Assembly (NCBI GenBank): GCA_963838235.1
Contig: CAWIQJ010000005.1
Coordinates: forward strand, 682,001 to 746,000
Direction: 5' to 3'
DNA: 64,000 bases
DNA from: JAFECT01 sp963838235
GTDB taxonomy: Bacteria > Pseudomonadota > Alphaproteobacteria > Caulobacterales > Caulobacteraceae
The notes below the pieces were generated by a model. It ran no database searches. It was not told the origin of the DNA and worked only from the letters and a program-made list of their open reading frames with translations. Below, one piece after another: positions 27,456 to 37,540 of this stretch (positions are counted from its first letter, which is position 1; every line of letters begins with the position of its first letter). The position numbers were made by a program, and so were the translations under genes.

Positions 27456-29570
27456 ATGGCCGCCAAGACCGCCCTGTCGAAAGCCCCCGAGGCCCTAAGC
27501 GAAGCCGAAGCCGCCGCCGAGCTTGAGCGGTTGGCCGACGCGATCGCGGGCCACGACGCTCTCTATTACCGAGAAGAGACACCCAGCGTTTCCGACGCGG
27601 ACTACGACGCCCTGAAGCTGCGCAACGCCGCGATCGAGGCGCGCTTCCCGAACCTGGTCCGCGCCAACTCGCCGTCGAAGCGCGTGGGCGCCGCGCCGTC
27701 GACCCAGTTCGCGCCGGTGGTCCACGGCATTGCGATGCTGTCGCTGGACAACGCCTTCACCGACGAGGACACCGCCGAGTTCGTCGCGCGCATCCGTCGC
27801 TTTCTGAAACTGGGCGACGAGGAGGTCTTCTTCACCGCCGAGCCCAAGATCGACGGCCTGTCGATCAATCTGCGCTACGAGCACGGCGTGTTCGTGAAAG
27901 GCGCCACGCGCGGCGACGGGCGCACCGGCGAGGACGTCACCGCCAATCTGCGCACCCTGAAGGACATACCGCACAAGCTGAAGGGCAAGGCCTGGCCCGA
28001 GCTGATCGAGGTGCGCGGCGAGATCTACGCGCCGAACGACGCCTTCAACCGCTTCAATATCGAGGCCGAGGCCGCGGGCAAGCGCACCTACGCCAACCCG
28101 CGCAATTTCGCGTCGGGATCGCTGCGCCAGATCGATCCGCAGGTGACGGCGGGACGGCCGCTGCGCTTTTTCGCCTACGCCTGGGGCGAACTGTCCGTGC
28201 CCTTCGCCAAGACCCAGTGGGAGGCGCTCGAGACGTTCAAGGCGTGGGGCCTGCCGGTCAACACGCGCTCGGTCCGCGTGAAGAACGTCGAGGGTCTGGA
28301 CGACGCCTATCGCGTGTTCGAGGCCGAGCGGCCGAACCTCGGCTACGACATCGACGGCGTGGTCTATAAGACCGACCGGCTCGACTGGCAGAACCGCCTC
28401 GGATTCGTGTCCCGCTCGCCGCGCTGGGCCGTGGCGCGCAAGTTCCCCGCGCAGCAGGCGCGCACCGTTCTGGAAGGCATCGACATCCAGGTGGGTCGCA
28501 CCGGCTCGCTCACGCCGGTGGCGCGGCTGAAGCCGGTGACCGTCGGCGGGGTGGTAGTGAAGAACGCGACCCTGCACAACGCCGACGAGATCGAGCGCCT
28601 GGACGCGCGCATCGGTGACACGGTGATCCTGCAGCGCGCCGGCGACGTGATCCCGCAGATCGTGGAGGTGGTGAAGTCAGAGCGGCGCAAGGGCGCGCGC
28701 GTCTATCAATTCCCGACGTACTGCCCGTGCCCGCTGCACACCCTGGTGATGCGCGAGACCACGACCGGCGGGGCGGAGACAGTGGTGCGCCGCTGCACCG
28801 GAGAGTTCGCCTGTCCGTTCCAGCGGGTCGAGCACCTGAAGCATTTCTGCTCGCGCCGCGCCTTCGACATCGAGGGGCTCGGCGAGAAGCAAATTCAACT
28901 GTTCTACGACGAGGGCTGGGTCGCCGAGCCCGCCGACATCTTCAAACTGGCCAGGGATGAGAATCGTCTCGACGCCTTGCGCGAACGCGACGGGTTCGGC
29001 GAGACCTCGATCCGTAATCTGGTGAGTTCGATCGATGCGCGGCGGACCGTCTCGCTCGACCGTTTCATCTATGGGCTTGGCCTGCGCCACATCGGCGAGA
29101 CCACGGCGATTACGCTCGCGCGGGGCTATGGTTCGGCGAAGGCGTTTCTCGAGGCGATGGACGCGGTGGCGCGCGGCGACGAAGCCGCCATCGCCGACCT
29201 CGACGCGCTCGACCAGGTCGGCGACGCGGTGATCGAGGCGGCCGCCGCCTATTTCGCGGAAGACCACAACCGCTCGATCGTCGAACGCCTGCTCGCAGAG
29301 CTCACCGTCCAGGACGCGGAGCAGCCTAAGACCGACACGGCGGTCGCGGGCAAGACGGTCGTCTTCACCGGCGCGCTCGAACGCATGACCCGTGAAGAGG
29401 CAAAGGCGCGCGCGGAGAGCCTTGGCGCCAAGGTCGCCTCGTCGGTGTCGAAGAAGACCGACATCGTGGTCGCCGGTCCGGGCGCCGGATCGAAGCTGAA
29501 GGCCGCGGCCGAGCTTGGCCTTCAGGTGCTCACCGAAGACGAGTGGCTTACCCTGATCGGAGACGCCTGA
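27456..29570 (+). CDS. ligA: NAD-dependent DNA ligase
   Basis: The 704-residue protein seals nicks using NAD+ during replication and repair. The N-terminal NMN-binding Ia domain has LYYREETPSVSDADYDALKL. The adenylation site is TAEPKIDGLSINLRYEHGVF, with the AMP-accepting Lys in KIDG. Later nucleotide-binding motifs include RNFASGSLRQIDP and LGYDIDGVVYK. An OB-fold segment is followed by a four-Cys zinc site (YCPCPLHT and RRCTGEFACPFQR) and helix-hairpin-helix repeats. The C-terminal BRCT domain begins GKTVVFTGALERMTREEAKA and ends QVLTEDEWLTLIGDA. Length and domain order are normal. The frame is intact. A methyltransferase gene starts 16 bases downstream. Confidence 0.97.
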   Translation: MAAKTALSKAPEALSEAEAAAELERLADAIAGHDALYYREETPSVSDADYDALKLRNAAIEARFPNLVRANSPSKRVGAAPSTQFAPVVHGIAMLSLDNAFTDEDTAEFVARIRRFLKLGDEEVFFTAEPKIDGLSINLRYEHGVFVKGATRGDGRTGEDVTANLRTLKDIPHKLKGKAWPELIEVRGEIYAPNDAFNRFNIEAEAAGKRTYANPRNFASGSLRQIDPQVTAGRPLRFFAYAWGELSVPFAKTQWEALETFKAWGLPVNTRSVRVKNVEGLDDAYRVFEAERPNLGYDIDGVVYKTDRLDWQNRLGFVSRSPRWAVARKFPAQQARTVLEGIDIQVGRTGSLTPVARLKPVTVGGVVVKNATLHNADEIERLDARIGDTVILQRAGDVIPQIVEVVKSERRKGARVYQFPTYCPCPLHTLVMRETTTGGAETVVRRCTGEFACPFQRVEHLKHFCSRRAFDIEGLGEKQIQLFYDEGWVAEPADIFKLARDENRLDALRERDGFGETSIRNLVSSIDARRTVSLDRFIYGLGLRHIGETTAITLARGYGSAKAFLEAMDAVARGDEAAIADLDALDQVGDAVIEAAAAYFAEDHNRSIVERLLAELTVQDAEQPKTDTAVAGKTVVFTGALERMTREEAKARAESLGAKVASSVSKKTDIVVAGPGAGSKLKAAAELGLQVLTEDEWLTLIGDA

Positions 29571-29585
29571 GATGGGTGTTTCCAG

Positions 29586-30345
29586 ATGAGCGGGGGCCCG
29601 ACCTCGCCGCGCTACGGGCTGCACGCCGATCGCTATCCGATTTCGCCCGGGCTATCCCGGGTGGCTGTTCGACAAGGCGGCAGAAGCCTGCGGCGTGCCG
29701 CGCAACCTCGCCGCCGAACTCGGCGCCGGATCCGGCCAGGCGACGCCGGAGGTCCTGAAGCGTTTCGCGCACGTCATTGCGGTCGAACCCGACGCTGACA
29801 TGGCAGCGCGCATCGCGCCCGATCCGCGCCTGGAGGTGCGGGTAACGCCCGCCGAGGCAGTCGCGTTCGAGGCGCCGCTCGACGCAGTGTTTTCCGCCAC
29901 GGCATTCCATTGGATGGATCCGGTCGTGGTGGGGAGAAAGGTCGCTGCGGCGCTACGGCCCGGCGGGGTGTTTCTTGCCTTCGGCTACCAGCCGTTCGAG
30001 GTGTTGGGGCCCGTGGCGGCGCGACAGCTGGTCGATCACGAGATGGGCCTGTGGGCGCCGCATGTGGATGCGCGGCTCACCGTATGGAAGCCCTATCCGG
30101 AGTTGCTGGCGGCGTCGGGCGCGTTCGCGCGCATCGAGCCGATCACGTTCGACTTCACCGAACAGCGCACGCCGGAAGCGGCGGCCGGCCTGTTCCTCAC
30201 AACCTCCTACGCCGGCCAGTACGCCCGCGACACGGGCGACGAGCAGGCCTATTGCGACGGCTTCGCCCGCCGCATGGCTGAGGCCTCCGGCGGCGGTCCG
30301 ATCGAGATCGGCTTCTTCGTCACCGGCGGCCTGGCGCGCGTGTAA
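29586..30345 (+). CDS. Class I SAM-dependent methyltransferase (one apparent frameshift near 29650)
   Basis: The product is about 252 residues. The start peptide MSGGPTSPRYGLHADRYP fits the N-terminus of this methyltransferase group, whose next motif is R-P-G-Y-P. Motif I is AAELGAGSGQATPEVLKRFA, followed by the acidic SAM-ribose strand IAVEPDADMAARI and motif III DAVFSATAFHWMD. The late part WKPYPELLAASGAF is typical of small-molecule methyltransferases of this group. The frame break lies between YP and GYPGWLFDKAAEACG, around 29645-29660, and one indel restores it. The substrate is unknown. It may be co-transcribed with ligA. Confidence 0.82.
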
Positions 30346-30348
30346 CCG

Positions 30349-32926
30349 CTAAGGCGCGATGCCGTAGCGGGCGTAGTCCGCGGCGACATCCGGGTCGCTC
30401 TGCTCGGCCGTGGCGATCTCAGCGTCGCCTTCCTTTTCGCGACCCATCCGGCGCAGCACGACGCCGTGCATGAAGCGCGAAGACGTGAGCCGCGTGTTGT
30501 GGGAGAGCGCCGCCTCATAGTCCCTGAGCGCCAGATCGAACTGCCCGAGGCGGAAGTGCGCAAGGCCGCGGCTGTCCAGGAAGTCGGCATTCGTGGGTGC
30601 AAGTCCCACCGCGCGATCGCAGTCCGTCAGCGCCGCCGGCAGGTCGCGGTTCGCCTCGGCCCTGAGGAAGCAGCGCAGGTTGATGGTCGAGGCATCGTCG
30701 GCCTTGAGCTTCAGCGCCGCGTCCAGGTCCTTCATCGCGCCGTCATAGTCGCCGGTCTCGAGCCGCGCGTCGGCACGGTCGCGGAATTGCTCCGGCGTGT
30801 CGGCGCTGCGCTTGACGCGGATTTCCGTCTCCACCAGTGAGGGCTTGAACCCGACCGGCGCCTTGAGTTTCACGTCATCGCCGAAGCCGATCATGTCGTG
30901 GCGCGCTTGCGTCTCCTGCGACGGGCTCAGGTCGCGCTGGGTGGTGCGCGAACTTAGGTCCATGGTGAACACGCCGTCCTTGATGGCGGCGGTCCGGACG
31001 TAGTCGTGGCCGATGACGCTCTTGTTTATGTCGGCGCCGTCAACGGTGAATCCCGCGCCGCCGCGGGGCAGGATGATGGTCACGATCGTGCGGTCGTACT
31101 GCCAGTCCGAAAGCGACAGCGTGTACGGCGAGGGTGGCGCGATCATCGGCACGACCACGGGCGGCGTCGGCATAGGGACGACAATGGGCGGCGGGATGGG
31201 CTGTCCGAGCTCCGGCGCGATCTGCGCCAACTCTTTCAAACTGTGCGGCTGCGGATGGATGACCGGCGGCAGCGGGACCGGCGCCGGCGTTACGGTCGGC
31301 GATGAGTTGCTGACGACAGCGCTGCGATCGACCGCGAAGGCCAGCGCGCCCGTGGCGGGGTCAGCGACCCAGGGCAGGAAGGTCGATCCGTCGAGAGTCT
31401 CGTGCGCCTCATGGGTGGCGTGGTCGTAGACGAAGGCGACCTTGGAGACGTCAAACGTCCGTCGGATCGCAACCGGGATCGAGGCTTTCAGCGACCTTTG
31501 CCGGTCGGCGTCGTCCAGCTTCACGAAGCGACGGTACTCGTTGCGCGCCGCTTCTCCGCGGAAGATGTATTCAATGTGCACAGGTGTGAGCGCCTTTGGG
31601 CCGGCGCTGGCGTCGTAGGCGATGTGATATTCCCGAAGCGGTTTGTCGGGCTTGGGCGCGGAGAGCAACTCCAGGTCGGCGCCCTGGTCGTTGATCGGAA
31701 GCGCCGAGACGTATCTCGGCATGGCGATGAGTTCGAGGTCGCTGTCGTGCAGGCGCGTGGGGTCGAGCCAATAGACTTGGCCGCCAATCGTCGCCCGCAC
31801 AAAGACATGGTCGAAGATTAAGGCGCCCGGGAGACTGTCGGCGACGTCGTGGCCGCGGGCGACGCTCACCATCGCGACTTCGGCGGAGATGTTCAGTTCG
31901 CGCAGCAGGGCGACGAGCAGGACGCTCTTGGCCTTGCAGTCGCCGTAGCGGCGCCGCCAGGTGAGGTCGGCGTCGGTCGGCACAAAGCCGCCGAGGTTCA
32001 TTCCCTTGAAGACATAGCGCACGTCTTCCTGCACGAGCGTCAACGCTGCTGCGGCGCGTGTCTCGGGATCGGACGACGCGGCGGCGATCTTGGCGACTTC
32101 GGCCTTGAGCGGCGAGTCGGGCCCCAGGGTTTCGGCCTTGGCGTAGAGCGGAGCGAATTCGCGGGACACGTCCTCCCAGCGCGCGTAGTCGCTCACCTGC
32201 AGCCGGGCGCCGATCGGAAAGAACTGCGGACTGTTCTTGAGGCTCAGGTTCCTCATGTCGACGACGAGCTCGCCGCCGTCGGCAGTGCGCGTCACCTTGG
32301 GCGCGTCGAGCCCTTTGGTCTCGTGCCATTTCATGTCGACGCCGGCCGGCCAGGTCGCGCGGAAATAGACGCGGTCGATCGGGACGAACGGAACCGGCAA
32401 ATCCACCGCGCCTTCGGCATGGCCTTTCAAGGTCGAAGTCGTGGCGCTTGAGCGTGTAGGCGAAGTCGATGATGTCGCCGACCCTCACGCCGTCGGGTTG
32501 AAACACGACGGTCTGCCGGCCGAAGAGCATGGAGGCTTCCAGGTCCGGCTCGCGCTGAAGCACGGTAAAGGTCTGACCCGACGCCAGCACGTCGATCACC
32601 ACGCCGTCGCGGATGATGCGAAGTCGATTGATCACCAGGGCTTCGGTGGACGGATCCCAGTCCGCCGTGACGGTGCCGTATTTGAGCGCCTCAGGCTGCA
32701 GGATCTGCACCACGGCTTCGTTGTAGTAATCCTGGCCCGCGTCGGTGAACCGGCTCTGGCCGTCGATCAGCAGCATGTGGGCGAGGTCGCCCTTCGGGGG
32801 CGACACGGCGGCCACATAGTAGACCGGCTTCACCCACAACTCCACGGGTCCGATCGTCGGCTGGTCCTCCGCCTGGGCGGACCCCGCCCAGGCGACCGCG
32901 GCCAAGGCCACAAACGCTTTGATCAT
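30349..32926 (-). CDS. DUF3857 / transglutaminase-like / TPR protein, exported (one apparent frameshift near 32425)
   Basis: The combined product is about 858 residues with a signal peptide (MIKAFVALAAVAWAGSAQAE). The N-terminal domain is DUF3857-like (ALVINRLRIIRDGVVIDVLA, then RVGDIIDFAYTLKRHDFDLE). After the break it continues with KGHAEGAVDLPVPFVPIDRV. The transglutaminase-like core has LTWRRRYGDCKAKSVLLVAL (catalytic Cys), FDHVFVRA (His) and VYWLDPTRLHD (Asp). A Pro/Val-rich stretch near residue 600 leads to C-terminal TPR-like repeats (GDYDGAMKDLDAALKLKADD, NADFLDSRGLAHFRLGQFDL). Such proteins are periplasmic with unproven activity. One indel at the CTTGAAAGG site restores the frame. 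It follows the SnoaL-like gene on the same strand after a 132-base gap. Confidence 0.85.
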
Positions 32927-33058
32927 ACCTACGCCCCCACTCGCCAGGCACGATACCGGCGGGCGCGGTGAAAGTGCAACCCTAACGTTGGTCCCGATCG
33001 CCGGTCGCAGGGTTCACAACGTGGCGGCAGGCCGGTCGGCGTCCCCGGCGCGGCGCGA

Positions 33059-33499
33059 TCAGTCGTCGGCGTCCCAGTGCTCGGAGATCATGCCGTGTTC
33101 GACGCGGAACATGTCGAAGCTGAGGTGGCTGCGCGGCGCGCCGGTGCTGTCGATCCAGGTCTGGCGCACATAGATCGCTACCCGGTCGTAGTCGGCGATG
33201 CTGTCGAGGATGACGCGCTTGTAGCCGGGCGGCGGCGGCGCCTTCCATCCCTCGCCGAAGTCCTTCATGAAGCCGTCCAGGCCCGGCGAGACGTGCGGGT
33301 TGTGCTGGATATAGGTCTCTTCGAGGTATTCCGGCGCCTTGCTGACGTCGCGCGCCATGAACACGGTGTTGTAGAAATCGAGCACGAGCTTGCGGTCGGC
33401 TTCTGCTCCGGCGCGCGTGCAGACTGCGGCCGAGACCGGCGCGGCGGCGCAGACCAGGGCGCCGGCAAGGGCGACAAGCGATACGGACCGTAAGACCAT
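33059..33499 (-). CDS. Exported SnoaL-like (NTF2-fold) protein
   Basis: The 146-residue protein has a signal peptide (SVSLVALAGALVCAAAPVSA). The NTF2-like domain has KLVLDFYNTVFMARDVSKAP, EYLEETYIQHNPHVSPGLDG and DYDRVAIYVRQTWI. It ends with FDMFRVEHGMISEHWDADD, the usual SnoaL-type closing strand. The QHNP motif is typical of the SnoaL-like polyketide cyclase/isomerase group, but the substrate is unknown. It begins 11 bases after the stop of the retropepsin gene and is probably the last gene of that operon. Confidence 0.85.
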   Translation of the reverse strand: MVLRSVSLVALAGALVCAAAPVSAAVCTRAGAEADRKLVLDFYNTVFMARDVSKAPEYLEETYIQHNPHVSPGLDGFMKDFGEGWKAPPPPGYKRVILDSIADYDRVAIYVRQTWIDSTGAPRSHLSFDMFRVEHGMISEHWDADD

Positions 33500-33510
33500 C
33501 GTCGTCTCCG

Positions 33511-35340
33511 TCAGAAGTAGTCGGCCAGCCGCACTCGCCGCACCGTACCATCGGCCAGGGTGAACTCAACCACCGTTCCGGCGGACTGTCGGGCCAGGGC
33601 GACCAGCGCTTCGCGGGGCCATGCCGCGCGCGGCTTACGGTCGATCAGAACCACGTGCTCGCCGGTCTTGAACCCGACCGCTTCGGCGGGACTGCCGGGC
33701 GAAACGAACTCAATACTCATGTCGCGATTGCTTTTGACCAGTAACAGGCCCAGCCGGTCCTTCGCGAACGGCGCTTTGATCCGGTCCGGATCGGGAGTCA
33801 GCCAGGCGCGGTCGTGGGAGAAGTCGATGATGACATGGAAGCGGTCGATGATCGGCAGGCCGACGTTGCCGACTGCCACATTCGAGTTCAGCCCCGCGTT
33901 CGAAGTCCCCGGGAACACCGTCGGCACGTCGCTGAAGTCGGCGCCGGCGAAGGTCAGGCGCCGGATTGTCGCTTCGGTCTCCGGATGAACCCCGCCGACG
34001 GCGCCGCTGAGGACCTGGGAGGTCTGGCGGCCCTGCAGCAGGCCGTGCAGTTCGTAGTAGGCCGGCATAACCAGAAGCGGCGCGCCGTTGCCGAGGTCGA
34101 AGTCAAAGGGGACCTCAGGACCGCCCTCCACCGACACGGGGACCGACCGGATGCCCTGCACCGGTTCGAGCGGGACTTCGACGGCGCCGGCCGGCTTCTG
34201 CAGACGGTCCGGATTGCGGAAGGCGAGACGCCGGTTGGCGAAGTCGATGTCGATCGCGAGCTCGTTGAACACCTCGCCGCCCAGAATGAACGGCAGGGGG
34301 TGGCCCAGGCGTTGGCCGATCGGTGCGATGTCGATGGCGGCGATGGAGAGGTTGTCGAGGACGAGATCGCCTATCTCGATGTTCACGCCGTTGATCAGGC
34401 CGGCGGTGTCGGTCCCGCCCGCGCCCATGGCGGTGACCGCGCCCTGGGCGGTGAGGCCGATCTGAGCCGCATAGGTCTTGTCGATCACCGAGGTCTCGGC
34501 CCCGCTGTCGAGCAGGACGACGGTGTCGTGACCGTTGATCTTCGCCGGGAAGAAGATGCGGTTCTCGTCGTAGAATTCGAACGGGATCCAGCTCGTCGAC
34601 GACGCGCCGTCCTTGAACGATGCGCGACGCACCGGCGCGGGACGAGCGAACAGCGCGCCTTCGAAGCGGCCGTTCAGGGCGATCTCGCTGAAGCGGATCG
34701 TGGAGTTCTCGGTCTTGATGTCCGCGGTGGTGGTCAGCAGGAACGGCACGCGCACGCCGTCGACCACGCGCCAGTCGGCGAGCTGTTCGAAGCGGCCCTT
34801 GCGGTTCTCTAGAATGCGAAAGCCGTCAAGTTCGCCGGTCGCCGGGTCGATGAAGGCGTCGTAGCTGTCCTCGTCGCCGAAACTAACCCGGATCACGCCC
34901 CAACTGCGGCGGTCGCGCGTCTCGGTTCCGAGATAGCGGTCGGCCGCGCCGTCGCGGCCGCGCAGGGCGTCGGCGAACTGGAGGGCGGCGTCGCGCTGGG
35001 CGTAGCGGACATCGGCTTCGGCGGAGGTCTCGATCTGGCCGCTTGCGGTCGTGTCCCAGGAAGCGCCGCCCGCGATGACGGAGGTGTTCTTCAGGACCCC
35101 GAGGTCGGCGTCGCTGCGCTGGCGTCCGCCGCGCTCCATCCAGAATTCCAGCGCGCCTTCGAGGCCGGAGGATTCAACGCGCCCCTTCTCGTGCACGGAC
35201 GTCAGGCGTTCAAACGCCGCCCCGCCGCGCCAGGCGACGTAACGGTCCACCAGGTCGGACGCCGGATCGGCGCGTGCGGGCGCCGGCGCGAGGGCGATGA
35301 GCGCGAGGGCGAACAGCGCCGATGGAGCAAGGCGGCTCAC
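33511..35340 (-). CDS. Exported two-lobed retropepsin-like aspartic protease with C-terminal PDZ domain
   Basis: The 609-residue protein has a signal peptide (SALFALALIALAPAPARA) and an N-terminal LolA/outer-membrane-lipoprotein-like region (DLVDRYVAWRGGAAFERLTS) to about residue 240. The first aspartic lobe has DTVVLLDSGAETSVIDKTYA (active site DSG). The second lobe has PFDFDLGNGAPLLVMPAYYE, where the expected D-[ST]-G is changed to DLGNG. A PDZ domain follows (IEFVSPGSPAEAVGFKTGEH) and the chain ends RVRLADYF. The start is a GTG at 35340 that overlaps the stop of the upstream BAAT gene as GTGA. A paralogue heads the same operon. A periplasmic protease or peptide-binding role is inferred. 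Confidence 0.85.
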   Translation of the reverse strand: MSRLAPSALFALALIALAPAPARADPASDLVDRYVAWRGGAAFERLTSVHEKGRVESSGLEGALEFWMERGGRQRSDADLGVLKNTSVIAGGASWDTTASGQIETSAEADVRYAQRDAALQFADALRGRDGAADRYLGTETRDRRSWGVIRVSFGDEDSYDAFIDPATGELDGFRILENRKGRFEQLADWRVVDGVRVPFLLTTTADIKTENSTIRFSEIALNGRFEGALFARPAPVRRASFKDGASSTSWIPFEFYDENRIFFPAKINGHDTVVLLDSGAETSVIDKTYAAQIGLTAQGAVTAMGAGGTDTAGLINGVNIEIGDLVLDNLSIAAIDIAPIGQRLGHPLPFILGGEVFNELAIDIDFANRRLAFRNPDRLQKPAGAVEVPLEPVQGIRSVPVSVEGGPEVPFDFDLGNGAPLLVMPAYYELHGLLQGRQTSQVLSGAVGGVHPETEATIRRLTFAGADFSDVPTVFPGTSNAGLNSNVAVGNVGLPIIDRFHVIIDFSHDRAWLTPDPDRIKAPFAKDRLGLLLVKSNRDMSIEFVSPGSPAEAVGFKTGEHVVLIDRKPRAAWPREALVALARQSAGTVVEFTLADGTVRRVRLADYF

Positions 35341-36704
35341 AGGTGCTTCTCCAGGAATCGGATCATGCGCAGCCAGCCGTCAGCCTGGGCGCGGGCGTCC
35401 GCTGCGGGCGTTCCACCGTCGTGGAACAGGCCGGTATTGTCCGCGATCGTCGAATTCCATCCCGTATCGACAATCAGATGTCCCGCGCCAGGGTAGTTCA
35501 CGGCGTCAACGGGATAAGAATAGTTGTTGGCTTTCAGAAGCGCCGCCGCGCGCGTGACGATTGCGCCAGAACCGGCCGTCTGGTCGTCTTCGCCGCCGAC
35601 CAGCAGGAATGCCGAGCGGCTCTGCTCCACGCGTATGCGCGCCGCGTCGCGGACCGCCGCGGACGCCCCCTGAAAATTCGCCTCGTGTACCGGCGCCAGG
35701 CGGACGCCGCCGCCGGACCGGCGTCCCTGGACGATGACATCGCGCAGGCCCGCTTCTGGAATGAACGGAATGTCCTTGCCCGCCTTCGACCAGGACGAGC
35801 CGGCGCCGGCCTCGCCCGATCCGTAGGAGAATCCTTGCCAGACGTAGTCGGCCGGCACGTAGGCGACCGTGGCCTTTACCCAGGAATAGGTCGCTGCGAT
35901 CAGAAGCGCGAATTCTCCGCCTTTCGACGCGCCGACCACGCCAAAGCGGTCGATGTCGGCCTCGGGCCGCGCCGCGAGCCAGGTGCGCGCGCGATCGGCA
36001 AGTTCGACGGGAATGTGCTCGAGCGCGTTCGGAATGCCCGCGATGGAACCGTCCGCCGAGAAATAGGCAATGCCGAGGCAGGCGTAGCCGCGCGACGCCA
36101 GGCGCGGCCCGAGCCAGTCGCCGAAGAAACGTCCGCCTTCCGCGCCGCCGAGGATGATCACACACGGCCGTCGCACGGCGCCGCGTCGGACGTGGAAGCT
36201 TCCGACCAGGCCGTCGGCGCGCACCTCTTCGCGCACCACGTCCGGATCAGCGGCGTTGAGCGTCAGCCGCGCCTGGTCTCCGATCTGGCCGCCACGCTCG
36301 AGGCCGAGCAGGACCTGACCGGATTCGAGCGGCGCTGCGGGACGCCAGCGATCGGCGTCAGCTTGCGAGGACGCGTCCACGGGCCGCCGCGACCAGAAGA
36401 GACCGCGCAGGTCGGCGCCGGTGTACGAGCCCGAGCGCGGCGCACTGGTCGCGAGATCGACGACGCCGTGCGCGTCGGCCAGGAAGCTCGCCTGGGCGAA
36501 CTGAGCGTGGCCCGCCGCGTCACGGGACAGGGCGCAAAGGGTGACGCGCTCGCCGGCGGACAGCCCGGTTACACGGATCGAGACCGGATCGCCCTCGAGG
36601 ACCGTGGACGGCGCAATCCGAAGCCGCGCCGCGCCCTCGGCCGAGACGAAACCCGGAACGGCGGCGAACGCGAGCGGCAGGGCGAGCGCACTGCGGCGGT
36701 TCAT
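35337..36704 (-). CDS. Acyl-CoA thioester hydrolase / BAAT-type alpha/beta hydrolase, exported
   Basis: The 455-residue protein has a Tat- or Sec-like signal (MNRRSALALPLAFAAVPGFV). An N-terminal beta-sandwich follows, as in BAAT/acyl-CoA thioesterases (RIAPSTVLEGDPVSIRVTGL, then GSYTGADLRGLFWSRRPVDA). The C-terminal alpha/beta hydrolase has CVIILGGAEGGRFFGDWLGP and the nucleophile elbow FGVVGASKGGEFALLIAATY (GxSxG). The acid and His regions are FLLVGGEDDQTAGSGAIV and PGAGHLIVDTGW. GGAAGGAG precedes the ATG at 36704. The start overlaps the TrmB stop and its own stop overlaps the next gene. BAAT enzymes act on bile-acid or acyl-CoA thioesters in the cytosol, so an exported one probably has another ester or amide substrate. 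Confidence 0.87.
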   Translation of the reverse strand: MNRRSALALPLAFAAVPGFVSAEGAARLRIAPSTVLEGDPVSIRVTGLSAGERVTLCALSRDAAGHAQFAQASFLADAHGVVDLATSAPRSGSYTGADLRGLFWSRRPVDASSQADADRWRPAAPLESGQVLLGLERGGQIGDQARLTLNAADPDVVREEVRADGLVGSFHVRRGAVRRPCVIILGGAEGGRFFGDWLGPRLASRGYACLGIAYFSADGSIAGIPNALEHIPVELADRARTWLAARPEADIDRFGVVGASKGGEFALLIAATYSWVKATVAYVPADYVWQGFSYGSGEAGAGSSWSKAGKDIPFIPEAGLRDVIVQGRRSGGGVRLAPVHEANFQGASAAVRDAARIRVEQSRSAFLLVGGEDDQTAGSGAIVTRAAALLKANNYSYPVDAVNYPGAGHLIVDTGWNSTIADNTGLFHDGGTPAADARAQADGWLRMIRFLEKHL

Positions 36705-37540
36705 GCGGCGTCTCCTTCCATCTGTTTCGGCGGTCCCATCAGGGCGCGAAGGCCCGGGGGAAAGGCGTGCAGCAGGGCCACGCCGTTCAGCGGGTCCTGG
36801 TCCAACGGCGCGACCTGCGAGACCCGGATTTCCGCCGCCAGGCCCGAGTGTTTCAGGCAGGCGAGATAGGCGCTGTCGCTCCACACCGCGTGGCGCACGG
36901 AGCCGCTGTCGGGCGCCAGGAGCGCAGTGAGATGTTCGCGCGCGTCGGCGACCAAACTGATCTGCTGGCCGGGCCAGCGCTCGGCCACCGTCGCGGCGCC
37001 GGCGGACGAGATGACCGGGAAGGGCAGGGCCGGCGCCGCCCCATAGGCCAGGCCTGCCACCACGACCTTGCGTGCGTGCGCCTGGACCAACAGCGGCGCG
37101 AAGCGCTCGAGCGGTCCGGGAAACAGGTCGAACAGGACGATCTCCTGGGCGCGCTGGATCATCGCCGAGGCCCGCTCGAAGACCTGGGCCGGGGTCGACA
37201 GCTGATAGAGGCGGTCGTCCGGGGCGGCGGGCTTCAGGGTGTCCAGCGCAGTCATGGCCTGGGCGCGCCGGTCTACGAAACCGCGCTCGAGGGCGGCCAG
37301 CAATTCGGAGGGCGAGGTGGCGCGGTAGGTCTTGGCGTCGCGGTCGTCGACCAGGACGGCGCCCTTCTGGGTGAGCGAGGCGAGGGCCTGGTAGGTGTTG
37401 GCCGCCGCCTTGCCGATGGCCTGGCCCAGCCGGTAGCCCGTCGCCGGTCCGCCGCGAAGCAGCTCGCAGTAGACCGCGGCCTCGATCTCGGTGAAGCCGA
37501 GCGCGGCCAGGGCGGTTTCGGGCGCAGCGCCGGTGCGCAT
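36701..37540 (-). CDS. TrmB-like winged-helix transcriptional regulator
   Basis: The 279-residue protein begins with a TrmB-type winged helix (ALAALGFTEIEAAVYCELLR, GPATGYRLGQAIGKAAANTY, ALASLTQKGAVLVDDRDAKT). The effector part follows with LYQLSTPAQVFERASAMIQR and AQEIVLFDLFPGPLERFAPL, the phospholipase-D-like fold typical of TrmB C-termini. TrmB regulators are best known from archaea, where they sense sugars. The start at 37540 overlaps the stop of the upstream retropepsin by one base (TGATG), and its stop overlaps the BAAT start. It is thus embedded in the operon it may control. A palindrome at 38793-38810 near the operon promoter is its obvious candidate site. Confidence 0.8.
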   Translation of the reverse strand: MRTGAAPETALAALGFTEIEAAVYCELLRGGPATGYRLGQAIGKAAANTYQALASLTQKGAVLVDDRDAKTYRATSPSELLAALERGFVDRRAQAMTALDTLKPAAPDDRLYQLSTPAQVFERASAMIQRAQEIVLFDLFPGPLERFAPLLVQAHARKVVVAGLAYGAAPALPFPVISSAGAATVAERWPGQQISLVADAREHLTALLAPDSGSVRHAVWSDSAYLACLKHSGLAAEIRVSQVAPLDQDPLNGVALLHAFPPGLRALMGPPKQMEGDAA